Assembly: GCA_016787415.1 (NCBI GenBank)
Contig: JAEUUT010000180.1
Location: forward strand, 18,421-82,420
Direction: 5' to 3'
From: Saprospiraceae bacterium
GTDB lineage: Bacteria; Bacteroidota; Bacteroidia; Chitinophagales; Saprospiraceae
DNA length: 64,000 bases
Made by a program: the position numbers and the translations under genes. The notes beneath the pieces were generated by a model. The model made no database searches and was not told where the DNA came from. It worked only from the letters and a program-made list of their open reading frames with translations. This document shows positions 1 to 6,736 of the stretch, one piece after another. Positions within the stretch are counted from its first letter, which is position 1. Each line of letters starts with the position of its first letter.

Positions 1-2
1 GT

Positions 3-1808
3 TTTCGGGCTAATCCTTCAGCAAACACAGTCAGAATAGCACATTTTTTGTCAATTTTTATTAAAAACAGAAGGATTGATGCTTCTGAGACCTTGGCTTG
101 GAGAGTTCGAAGGTTGTTGGAAGAAACATTTTCAGAGTTTTCCGAAATAGAAAAACGGCAACTGATTTTACTCGTTTCCCAAATTGAATCGGACGGCGAA
201 AAAGAGTGGGCGACCGAAAACAACCGCCCGGATTGGATCGGCAACGTTCGTTTCAAATGGCTGAAATGCCTCCCGGAAAATGAAATCGCCCAAATTCCGG
301 AGGTGGCGGAAATATTCAGAGAATTATCCGATCGTTTCCCGGTTTTAGAGGACGAGGAGCCGAATAAATTTAAAACTTACTCGGTTGGCCCACCGCTCGA
401 ACAACACGAATACGACAATATGTCTTTTGAAGATTGGAAGGCGAGTTTTTTTAAGTTTGATGAAAAATATGAACCCGAATGGACTTCACATAAGGGAGGC
501 AGCCTCGAACATGCCCGTCAATTCGAGACCGAAGTCAAAAAACGGCCTGATTATTTTTTCCCCTTAATTGAAGAATTGATTTCAATTAAAAGTTTACCAA
601 AAACTTATCTCATTCATGGCCTGGATGGATTGAAAGAGGCAAAATACGACCCAGAGCGGCTACTTTTTCTTTTCAAAAAAATATTGCCAACGCTCGCTGA
701 TTTTGATATTTTTGAAGTTCGGCGTTTGGTGGGGCTTTGCTCTGTTTTTTCAAACGACAAAATAGAAGACGATTTAGTGGTTGAGTTCCTGGCGCAAATG
801 GCAATGACGCACGCAGATCCGGAAGAAAATAAATCCCGAATTGTCATAAACAATGGTGCAGAGGATTCCACTTATGTGTCAGGCTTTCAAACTGTTCGCG
901 GGAGCGCTGTGCATCTACTGCCTTATTTTTACTACTTCAAAAAGCACGAAAGCCTGATTTTTGAAACGCTAGAACACGTTGCTGAACAGGATTTCCTGAT
1001 GGTACGGAGCCAAATGGTGCCGCGTCTCGCTTTACTCACCAATTTGGACAAAGCCCGTTCGTTACGATTGTTTTTGCGGCTCGTACGCGACAACGAGGCG
1101 GCGGTCATGGAACACTCGGCGTGGTCAGCCCAATATTTTGCTCGGCAGAATTTTGAAGGAATGCGACCATATTTTGAAAACGCACTGGCACACCCAAAAC
1201 TTGCCAGAGACATGGGTGTGATATTGGGATTAACTTATATTCATGAGCGCAGCGATGCCCTCGATTTACTCAACCGTTTTTTTGAAAAAAGTGATGACGC
1301 GAAAGTAGGCGCTATTGATGTTGCTGCACATAACCTCAGCGATGAGAGCGGGAAGTTGATACTCCGCAGTCTCGAATTATTTGAGCGTTTTTTGGAAGAG
1401 TCAAGCGATACAGTGATTCATGCTTACGATTCCGCATTTCGAGACTTGAAATCCGGCGACTTCCTATATTTACAGCCCACGCTAAAACGTTTTTCACGGA
1501 CAGTAGTCGCCCGAAAAAATCCCCGGCCATTTTATGAATATCTCATCTTGTGCGCAAAATCAGAGCCTGAGGCCTGCCTCGATTTAGTTGCAAACTTTGC
1601 GGAATACGAAAGACCGAACATTCAATACGCTAGATACTATGACAATGAGCCGCTTAAAGTCGTACTTAATGCCTATCACACGTTGTGGGGGAAGAGAATC
1701 AAAGATCATACGCTGTTAAAAAAAGCACTCTTACTTTTTGATTCCATGTTACTTGATGACCGTTTTCGGCGCGACGCGGAGGTAGTATTAATGAGTGTAG
1801 AACGATGA
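3..1808 (+). CDS. C-terminal part of a large helical-repeat protein, possibly a STAND-type NTPase (5' end outside window)
   Basis: The frame is open from the first bases of the window. The first in-frame initiator is only a TTG at 48, so the true start almost certainly lies upstream and this is a partial gene of about 600 visible codons. No ATPase motif is visible. The visible part is rich in paired amphipathic helices of HEAT/TPR style. A VRGSAVHLL segment near residue 290 and a C-terminal LLLFDSMLLDDRFRRDAEVVL-like ending resemble the C-terminal helical domains I remember from large bacterial ATP-binding (STAND/Avs-like) proteins. If that is right, an NTPase and an effector domain would lie off the left edge. 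This is inference from pattern memory. The neighbouring immunity-like modules fit an accessory or defence context. It could also be an unrelated HEAT-repeat protein. Confidence 0.5.
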   Translation, partial: FRANPSANTVRIAHFLSIFIKNRRIDASETLAWRVRRLLEETFSEFSEIEKRQLILLVSQIESDGEKEWATENNRPDWIGNVRFKWLKCLPENEIAQIPEVAEIFRELSDRFPVLEDEEPNKFKTYSVGPPLEQHEYDNMSFEDWKASFFKFDEKYEPEWTSHKGGSLEHARQFETEVKKRPDYFFPLIEELISIKSLPKTYLIHGLDGLKEAKYDPERLLFLFKKILPTLADFDIFEVRRLVGLCSVFSNDKIEDDLVVEFLAQMAMTHADPEENKSRIVINNGAEDSTYVSGFQTVRGSAVHLLPYFYYFKKHESLIFETLEHVAEQDFLMVRSQMVPRLALLTNLDKARSLRLFLRLVRDNEAAVMEHSAWSAQYFARQNFEGMRPYFENALAHPKLARDMGVILGLTYIHERSDALDLLNRFFEKSDDAKVGAIDVAAHNLSDESGKLILRSLELFERFLEESSDTVIHAYDSAFRDLKSGDFLYLQPTLKRFSRTVVARKNPRPFYEYLILCAKSEPEACLDLVANFAEYERPNIQYARYYDNEPLKVVLNAYHTLWGKRIKDHTLLKKALLLFDSMLLDDRFRRDAEVVLMSVER

Positions 1809-1923
1809 AGCAAAATATCTTGAGAAGCATGTGTTGCACTCGAGTATAACTATTGAGGCGTTTTTTTCGACTCGTATGGTGCTCTGCTATTAAATTATAT
1901 AGTAATTATTTAATATGTTTGTA

Positions 1924-2365
1924 TGCCCAAAAGAACATAAACTACTCAAAACACACTATGCAACCCATCCTAATTTCTCTCTTGCTTTCGCCAGCATCAA
2001 CGGCCTTACATCTTGCATTTTTTTCACTTCTTTGTATGGCAAATGAATGACGATGTAACGAAAACCATCCTCCACCCAGTCGTCTTCCTCGCCACTTTCT
2101 ATAGTACACACGTATATGATGCCAACATTGGGCACAGATTTGAAGTGATGCTCAATATAATCAATGTCGACTTTTTCTGAAATGTCTTCGTCGACCATCT
2201 TGGTAACTTGCATACTGAATGTTTTTACAAAAATACAACCTGTGATCATTTTTTCAAACTAGTTCATGATAGGATTGTAAGGCGGCCTGGGTAGTCGCAA
2301 TTCAATAGGTCTGGCTAAATTCTCAGGCAAATATGGATACATGAAAAGTTTGATCTGTTCCTGCT
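1924..2365. repeat. Left flank of duplicated module, copy A
   Basis: This segment is nearly identical to 3988-4437. It carries a complete 97-aa gene and the last third of the preceding gene. Homology stops inside the 170-aa gene, just after the shared run ending ...ttcctgct, so the duplication boundary lies within a coding region. Confidence 0.85.
1956..2249 (-). CDS. Conserved small protein of unknown function (97 aa, copy A)
   Basis: A 97-residue acidic soluble protein with no signal peptide. It is nearly identical to the product of 4028-4321 and clearly paralogous to that of 4586-4867. The family core, seen in all three, is a V-T-K-h-V-x-(D/Q)-D-h start, a GI-x-YVCT segment, an acidic patch ending DDWVE(D/E)G, then RYIVI-x-LPY-x-EVK and a C-terminal LMLAK helix. 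The start ATG lies 9 nt after the stop of the 170-aa gene, so the two are probably co-transcribed. An internal ATG at 2214 would start closer to the conserved core. No function is recognised. Its placement in modules with ankyrin-immunity and GIY-YIG-like genes suggests a toxin-immunity or accessory role, which is inference only. Confidence 0.7.
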   Translation of the reverse strand: MITGCIFVKTFSMQVTKMVDEDISEKVDIDYIEHHFKSVPNVGIIYVCTIESGEEDDWVEDGFRYIVIHLPYKEVKKMQDVRPLMLAKAREKLGWVA

Positions 2366-2771
2366 TCAAACATTCAGCAATATTGCCTCTAAATTGAACT
2401 GTGTAGATGACATTATTCTGAATCAGGAATTTTCCTTTGTATCTCCCAAGTTCACCCTTGGTTGTAACTCCATATCGCCACACTTCGCCAGTTTTTAAAT
2501 AGTAGGTTGGTGGGCCATTGAGGCAGGCATAGAGCCCATCACTCCTTGCTACCAGAGCGTATTGCTCAGCATCATCGATTTCTCTCAACTTTTTCTCTAA
2601 CCTGGCTGCATCTTTCGGCCTCAGGTTTGGCACTTCTCCTTCATTGGGAAAAGCAATTCTTAGAATTAAGGCACCTGCAAGTATTACGAGTGCAAGCACT
2701 CGAATACTATACATCTTTCGGGGTGGGGCTTCAGTACCTGTCTTTTCCTGCTTGGGCTGTTCGGCTCCCAT
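2259..2771 (-). CDS. Membrane-anchored GIY-YIG-like protein (170 aa)
   Basis: A charged N-terminus of about 20 residues is followed by one hydrophobic segment (about residues 22-42), then a globular domain. That domain has a GLY triplet, about 20 residues later a WRYGVTT segment with a downstream RY, a conserved Q-E-x-I helix (LKQEQIKLF), and an ending RPPYNP. The order GLY...YGxTT...R...E resembles the GIY-YIG nuclease fold found in small Bacteroidota proteins and in toxin tips. This is a motif-level inference. Divergent from the XRE gene at 2886 and co-directional with the 97-aa gene. A truncated second copy of its 3' end survives at 4331-4437. Confidence 0.6.
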   Translation of the reverse strand: MGAEQPKQEKTGTEAPPRKMYSIRVLALVILAGALILRIAFPNEGEVPNLRPKDAARLEKKLREIDDAEQYALVARSDGLYACLNGPPTYYLKTGEVWRYGVTTKGELGRYKGKFLIQNNVIYTVQFRGNIAECLKQEQIKLFMYPYLPENLARPIELRLPRPPYNPIMN

Positions 2772-2845
2772 GAGTAAAATTTTTGCGTGAGTTCACTTTG
2801 TGGTAACTTTCAAGCAAAAATATTCCATTTTGACATATTTTTAAC

Positions 2846-2859
2846 ACTTGTTGACAAGT
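2846..2859. promoter_or_regulatory. Palindromic operator candidate upstream of the XRE gene
   Basis: ACTTGT-TG-ACAAGT is a perfect palindrome with 6-nt arms in the 114-bp divergent gap between the 170-aa gene and the XRE regulator. It sits 27 bp upstream of the XRE start codon. A related TTGACA half-site occurs about 20 bp further upstream. Position and symmetry suit an autoregulatory site for the neighbouring HTH protein. This is inference. Confidence 0.45.
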
Positions 2860-2885
2860 ATATCAAAAAGGAATAAAATTTATGA

Positions 2886-3254
2886 ATGGAACAGAAGCAT
2901 CTTGACCAGGGTATAAGGCTAAAAAAATTGCTAAGAGCATTGGATATCAATCAGGTATCCTTTGCAAAGAGCGTTGGTATGGCTCAGCCAAATATCAGTA
3001 AGATGATGAATGGGGAGCGGCAATTATCGCTTGATGTACTTTATCGCATATCGGATAAGTATCATGTAAATCTGCACTGGCTGCTGACCGGTGTCGGAGA
3101 AATGTTTTTAGATGAGGTACAGAAGAGGAGTTCCGAGGTGAATGAAGATGCTTCTCCTTATAAAACAAATAGGCTTGAAGAATTGGAGGAGGGTGTTGAG
3201 CAGATTGAAAAAATAATACGACAATTGAAAAACAACTTTTCTAAGAACAGATAG
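2886..3254 (+). CDS. XRE-family HTH transcriptional regulator
   Basis: A 122-residue protein with an N-terminal Cro/CI-type helix-turn-helix at about residues 8-70. The pattern is N-Q-V-S-F-A-x-x-V-G-M-A-Q-P-N-I-S-K-M followed by LSLDVLYRI and a Y-x-V-N-L-HWLLTG segment typical of phage-repressor-like XRE proteins. The C-terminus (about residues 85-120) is a charged coiled-coil helix, probably for dimerisation. It is transcribed away from the 170-aa membrane protein, with a palindrome between them, and is followed after 64 bp by the 147-aa gene of the module. It is found only in copy A of the duplicated unit, so it probably regulates the divergent gene pair. Confidence 0.85.
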   Translation: MEQKHLDQGIRLKKLLRALDINQVSFAKSVGMAQPNISKMMNGERQLSLDVLYRISDKYHVNLHWLLTGVGEMFLDEVQKRSSEVNEDASPYKTNRLEELEEGVEQIEKIIRQLKNNFSKNR

Positions 3255-3312
3255 CAGCAAAGTTAAAATATTCAAAAAGGTGGTTTTGTTGCTATTGTAA
3301 TCATGTATCTGA

Positions 3313-3774
3313 TCTCCCATGTCAATCAATGCAAATGCCACCCAGTTGGTCAATATCTGCTGCGACCAAGCGCATGAATTATTACGGTCTGCCGGAGAAT
3401 TTTATCCGTTTGCCTTTGGGTTTTCTGCTCAAAATAGGGTGATACCGGTTATGAATTATTTTGGGGAAGAATTCCCGACTTCGCTGCAAGTGCTAACAAA
3501 CCTCCAAAAAGCGCTTGCCGTGTCACACCAGAAGTACGATTTCTCGGAAGTAGCCATTAGTTCGAATGTGCGATGGCGGGATCATATCACGCAGGAATTG
3601 CACGATGCGATTCAGATTTGCGTAGATTCGATTCATACGGCTAATCAATTCGATTTTTATCAATCCTATAGCCTGGGGGAAAAGATTGACTATGCGACAC
3701 CAGTTGTAGAGCATGGAACATTGTCTTTCTTTTCCGGTATAAATCAGAAATCTATAAAATAATTTAGAACCCCG
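3313..3774. repeat. Right flank of duplicated module, copy A
   Basis: This segment is nearly identical to 5422-5883 and covers the whole 147-aa gene plus about a dozen bases on each side. With the left flanks it delimits two modules that differ only in their middle genes. Confidence 0.85.
3319..3762 (+). CDS. Immunity-like protein of unknown family (147 aa, copy A)
   Basis: A 147-residue soluble protein with only about ten differences from the product of 5428-5871. Visible pattern: an N-terminal helix, then GEFYPFAFG, a short strand with VIPVM, Y-F-G-E-E-(F/Y)-P, a central helix, a VRWRDHIT segment and DAIQICVDS. The order (G)EFYPFA / polar strand / helix / V-R-V / DAI resembles a small-protein family I associate with polymorphic-toxin immunity genes in Bacteroidota. 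I cannot name the family with certainty. It follows a different upstream gene in each module, which is how mobile immunity cassettes usually look. Confidence 0.6.
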   Translation: MSINANATQLVNICCDQAHELLRSAGEFYPFAFGFSAQNRVIPVMNYFGEEFPTSLQVLTNLQKALAVSHQKYDFSEVAISSNVRWRDHITQELHDAIQICVDSIHTANQFDFYQSYSLGEKIDYATPVVEHGTLSFFSGINQKSIK

Positions 3775-3807
3775 CTCGCTCACAGGTTGCCCGCTACAAA
3801 TCCCAAG

Positions 3808-3920
3808 CCCGAAGCGCTGGCGCATGGCTTTGCCATGTGCGTACCGTTCCCGTCGGCTGTGTCGACAATCCTACAGCACAATATTAAGCCTAGCCAAGTC
3901 TCCACAGCCCTTCCTACTTC
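3808..3920. repeat. Double-hairpin intergenic repeat, copy 1
   Basis: A segment of about 110 bp starting cccgaagcgctggcgcatgg and ending ttcctacttc recurs at 4438-4539. It contains two hairpins: GCGCATGGC-ttt-GCCATGTGC and GTCGGC-tgt-G(T/C)CGAC. It encodes no plausible protein and lies between modules A and B. It looks like a small palindromic interspersed repeat. Confidence 0.6.
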
Positions 3921-4027
3921 GCCCAAGCGCCGCGTCGCAGCAATGCCTCCGGGCCGCAGCAAACACGTATAACAATTATTCCACATGCCTACATACCCAA
4001 AAGAACATGACCTCGCTCAACAACACA

Positions 4028-4321
4028 CTATGCCCCCCATCCTAATTTCTCTCTTGCTTTCGCCAGCATCAACGGCCTTACATCTTGCATTATTTTCACT
4101 TCTTTGTATGGCAAATGAATGACGATGTAACGAAAGCCATCTTCCACCCAGTCGTCTTCCTCGCCTCTTTCTATAGTACACACGTATATGATGCCAACAT
4201 TGGGCACAGATTTGAAGTGATGCTCAATATAATCAATGTCGACTTTTTCTGAAATATCTTCGTCGACCATCTTGGTAACTTGCATACTGAATGTTTTTAC
4301 AAAAATACGACCTGTGATCAT
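4028..4321 (-). CDS. Conserved small protein of unknown function (97 aa, copy B)
   Basis: Differs from the 1956-2249 product at only a handful of positions (for example ERG for ESG, and KIMQ for KKMQ). The reading frame is intact, although the gene that should precede it (the 170-aa GIY-YIG-like gene) has lost its 5' two-thirds and its promoter. It may therefore be unexpressed here or transcribed from within the repeat. The functional remarks made for copy A apply. Confidence 0.65.
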   Translation of the reverse strand: MITGRIFVKTFSMQVTKMVDEDISEKVDIDYIEHHFKSVPNVGIIYVCTIERGEEDDWVEDGFRYIVIHLPYKEVKIMQDVRPLMLAKAREKLGWGA

Positions 4322-4330
4322 TTTTTCAAA

Positions 4331-4437
4331 CTAGTTCATGATAGGATTGTAAGGCGGCCTGGGTAGTCGCAATACAATAGGTCTGGCTAAATTCTCAGGC
4401 AAATATGGATACATGAAAAGTTTGATCTGTTCCTGCT
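4331..4437 (-). pseudogene. 3' remnant of the GIY-YIG-like membrane protein gene
   Basis: The last 35 or so codons of the 170-aa gene (from about EQIKLFMYPYLPENL to the RPPYNPIMN end) are retained with one substitution. The upstream part is replaced by the double-hairpin repeat beginning at 4438. The frame stays open a little way into the repeat, giving a chimeric 61-codon ORF that is unlikely to be a real gene. Confidence 0.8.
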
Positions 4438-4539
4438 CCCGAAGCGCTCGCGCATGGCTTTGCCATGTGCGCACCATTCGCGTCGGCTGTGCCGACAAAC
4501 ATATAGCACAATTCAAGCCTCGCCAGGTCTTCCTACTTC
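4438..4539. repeat. Double-hairpin intergenic repeat, copy 2
   Basis: Second copy of the 3808-3920 repeat, with both hairpins preserved; the GTCGGC-tgt-GCCGAC hairpin is perfect here. It abuts the truncated gene exactly at the point where homology with module A ends, which suggests it took part in the rearrangement. Confidence 0.6.
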
Positions 4540-4580
4540 CCCGATACGCCGATAGACATTTCTTTTTTAATCAATTCCCC

Positions 4581-4588
4581 TAACTTTG
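4581..4588 (+). promoter_or_regulatory. Bacteroidota -7 box candidate (TAACTTTG)
   Basis: TAACTTTG matches the TAnnTTTG consensus. It overlaps the TTG that would otherwise be the first start of the 93-aa ORF, so either translation starts further in, or the box is fortuitous. Confidence 0.35.
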
Positions 4589-4867
4589 CAAAAAACTTAC
4601 CCTTTGGTCACCGTCACAAAAATTGTCGAACAGGATGTAGCCGATAAAGTAGATACGTCCTTTATCGCTTCCAAACTCAACCATCTGAAGAAGGAAATAG
4701 GTATCACCTATGTCTGCACCAACGATGATCGAGGCGACGACGACTGGGTGGAAGAAGGCGTACGGTATATCGTTATCAAACTTCCGTATGATGAAGTGAA
4801 ACGGTCGGCAGACATTCGCTTTTTGATGCTGGCCAAATTGAAAGAGCGGCTGGGCGAAGTAGCATAG
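4586..4867 (+). CDS. Diverged paralogue of the 97-aa small protein family (93 aa)
   Basis: Shares the family core with the 97-aa proteins: T-V-T-K-I-V-x-Q-D-V, GITYVCT, DDDWVEEG, RYIVIKLPYDEVK and LMLAKLKERLG. It lies on the opposite strand and is much more diverged, so the family had at least two lineages in this locus. No ATG precedes the conserved core. The start is TTG at 4586 or an internal TTG at 4604, so the 5' end is uncertain and may have been damaged by the rearrangement. It is followed after about 50 bp by the ankyrin gene in the same direction. Confidence 0.6.
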   Translation: MQKTYPLVTVTKIVEQDVADKVDTSFIASKLNHLKKEIGITYVCTNDDRGDDDWVEEGVRYIVIKLPYDEVKRSADIRFLMLAKLKERLGEVA

Positions 4868-4917
4868 GCGAGCATCATCCCAATCAAAATTTGGTTTCTG
4901 CATCGCCAGGCATAAAC

Positions 4918-5405
4918 ATGACCCGACAAGAAAAAAAAGCCCTCTTCGAGCAAGTCGAAAGAAGCATAAATGTCCCCAGCCAGCCCCACGGCCTGGAAGC
5001 AGCAGTACTTGCTGAAATCATGAACTTCCAAGACCGCGACGGCAGAACGCTGCTGATGCGATCCACCACGAAAGAACAACTTGAAATGAGTCGCACCCTT
5101 ATTGAAATGGGCGCTGATGTAAACCTCCAAGACAAAAAAGGGTGGAGTGCCTTGCATTTTGCAGCCCAGAGTTACCTACCAGATCACACCTTGCTATTGC
5201 TGGAACACGGCGCCGACGTCCATTTGCAGGATGTGTATGGAAATACGCCTTATCGCGCGCTGTATTTGATTCGCGAGGCAGAGGAGAGGTCATCGCCCTT
5301 CTTTTGCAATATGGTTCGAACCCTGACCAGGAGAACCACTATGGAGTAAGCCCGAGAATATTGGCCAATATCATTGCGAATTACGATGTGAAGCAGTTCT
5401 TTTAG
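4918..5405 (+). pseudogene. Ankyrin-repeat immunity-like protein, frameshifted
   Basis: The ATG at 4918 begins a protein with ankyrin repeats: DRDGRTLLM...GADVNLQDKKGWSALHFAA and LLLLEHGADVHLQDVYGNTP. After GNTP at about 5250 the frame breaks. The expected continuation (LSRAVFDSRGRGEVIALLL, then YGSNPDQENHYGVSP, ending ANYDVKQFF) lies in another frame up to a stop at 5405. Inserting one T at 5250-5251 joins the two parts into a protein of about 162 residues. The joined sequence matches what I remember of ankyrin immunity proteins of polymorphic toxin systems, which end in a GVSP...IANYDV-x-QFF tail. It could be a real pseudogene or a homopolymer sequencing error. Confidence 0.75.
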
Positions 5406-5421
5406 GGCTGCAACCAATCCT

Positions 5422-5883
5422 CCTCCCATGTCAATCAATGCAAATGCCACCCAGTTGGTCAATATCTGCTGCGAGCAGGCGCATGAATTATTACGGTTTG
5501 CCGGAGAATTTTATCCGTTTGCCTTTGGGCTTTCTGCTCAAAATGGGGTGATACCGGTTATGACTTATTTTGGGGAAGAATACCCATCTTCGCTACAAGT
5601 GCTGACAAACCTTCAAAAAGCGCTTGCTGTGTCACACCAGAAGCACGATTTCTCGGAAGTAGCCATTTGTTCGAATGTGCGATGGCGGGATCATATCACC
5701 CAGGAATTGCACGATGCGATTCAGATTTGCGTAGATTCAATCCATACGGCTAATCAATTCGATTTTTATCAATCCTATAGCCTGGGGGAAAAGATTGACT
5801 ATGCGACACCAGTTGTAGAGCATGGAACATTGTCTTTCTTTTCCGGTATAAATCAGAAATCTATAAAATAATTTAGAACCTCC
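5422..5883. repeat. Right flank of duplicated module, copy B
   Basis: Near-identical copy of 3313-3774. Its right end runs into the 3' end of the minus-strand lipoprotein gene at 5853, so the last ten or so codons of that gene lie inside the repeat. Confidence 0.85.
5428..5871 (+). CDS. Immunity-like protein of unknown family (147 aa, copy B)
   Basis: Intact second copy of the 3319-3762 gene. Differences are concentrated in the first half (for example FAGEFYPFAFGLSAQNG and TYFGEEYPSS). The C-terminal 50 residues are identical. It follows the frameshifted ankyrin gene by 22 bp and overlaps the 3' end of the convergent lipoprotein gene by about 19 bp. Function is inferred only from context, as for copy A. 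Confidence 0.6.
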   Translation: MSINANATQLVNICCEQAHELLRFAGEFYPFAFGLSAQNGVIPVMTYFGEEYPSSLQVLTNLQKALAVSHQKHDFSEVAICSNVRWRDHITQELHDAIQICVDSIHTANQFDFYQSYSLGEKIDYATPVVEHGTLSFFSGINQKSIK

Positions 5884-6527
5884 CCTTCGTTAAGGAACAA
5901 GGAATCATGAAAAGGTGCAGTTGTGAATGGGTAGAAAGTGTCATTACCCCAGTAAATTGTTGTAAACTCTCTCGACCTAACAGGAATAGTAAGGGTATCT
6001 TCTTCCCCAATTTGAAGATATAAAGGCGAGAATATGTACTCGCCTCCTACATACCTTGCTTCTCTTAAAAGCGTTGGATTAGAAACAACGACATGTACAT
6101 TTTTGTCTATATCATGTTGATTTCTTAGATATATCTGCAGTACAGCATCAAGTTTGACTAGAGGGATTGTAAAGTCATTTGTTGCTTCCATTCTTACTGG
6201 AAACTCTTGATAACCTACCAACTTAGATGCATAATATTTTGCTGAAATAGAGAATATTGAGGCGCTTTTTGCATCAAAGTCGACAGTGTAAGAAAAGCGT
6301 CCTGCACTATCTGATTTAATATATCTTGTCACAGTTGTTTCCTGACCATTTACATAAGGCACCCTAGCATTGATTGCAATACTTGCTGCTCCAATCGGTC
6401 CTCTTGTTTCATCGTCAACTACGATACCTTTTATTATTGTAGGAAGAACTACTGGTGGATCTTTTTTACAGGAAAGAAAAGGAAATATAAAAAAATAAAA
6501 TATGAACTTAAAAAAACTGCGTCCCAT
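5853..6527 (-). CDS. Predicted outer-membrane lipoprotein with a carboxypeptidase-regulatory-like domain
   Basis: Residues 1-20 form a very hydrophobic signal sequence ending FLSCKK, a type II lipobox with the acceptor Cys at residue 20. Residues 33-110 follow the pattern IKGIVVDDETRGPIGAASIAI...DSAGRFSYTVD, typical of the transthyretin-like carboxypeptidase-regulatory fold. The remainder is beta-rich with no recognised domain. The gene is strikingly AT-rich compared with the genes from 8 kb onward. Its 3' end lies in the duplicated repeat and overlaps the convergent 147-aa gene, so its native C-terminus may have been replaced. Confidence 0.65.
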   Translation of the reverse strand: MGRSFFKFIFYFFIFPFLSCKKDPPVVLPTIIKGIVVDDETRGPIGAASIAINARVPYVNGQETTVTRYIKSDSAGRFSYTVDFDAKSASIFSISAKYYASKLVGYQEFPVRMEATNDFTIPLVKLDAVLQIYLRNQHDIDKNVHVVVSNPTLLREARYVGGEYIFSPLYLQIGEEDTLTIPVRSREFTTIYWGNDTFYPFTTAPFHDSLFLNEGEVLNYFIDF

Positions 6528-6736
6528 AATTTACGTTTTTATTTTATTGCTTTTTAGATGTGTAAATATGTGAAAAATATTTATTAAAAACAAATAGCAG
6601 TTGTAAAAGGTATTGTTGGATGAGTCGTCCCATGCCACCGCTAAATCTTCTAGAAACTTCCGTTATTACGCCGTTAAACTTCCGATAAATCAAGATCAAA
6701 TGGTTGAAATTGGACGCATAACAGCCCGCGCCAACC

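Larger units (their letters stand above)
3988..4437. repeat. Left flank of duplicated module, copy B
   Basis: Near-identical copy of 1924-2365. Its internal end coincides with the start of the double-hairpin repeat at 4438, so that repeat marks the breakpoint. Confidence 0.85.

Noticed and set aside
5142..5405. Separate 87-aa gene within the ankyrin locus
   Set aside because: Its C-terminal part is the continuation of the ankyrin protein after a one-base frameshift, so it is not an independent gene.
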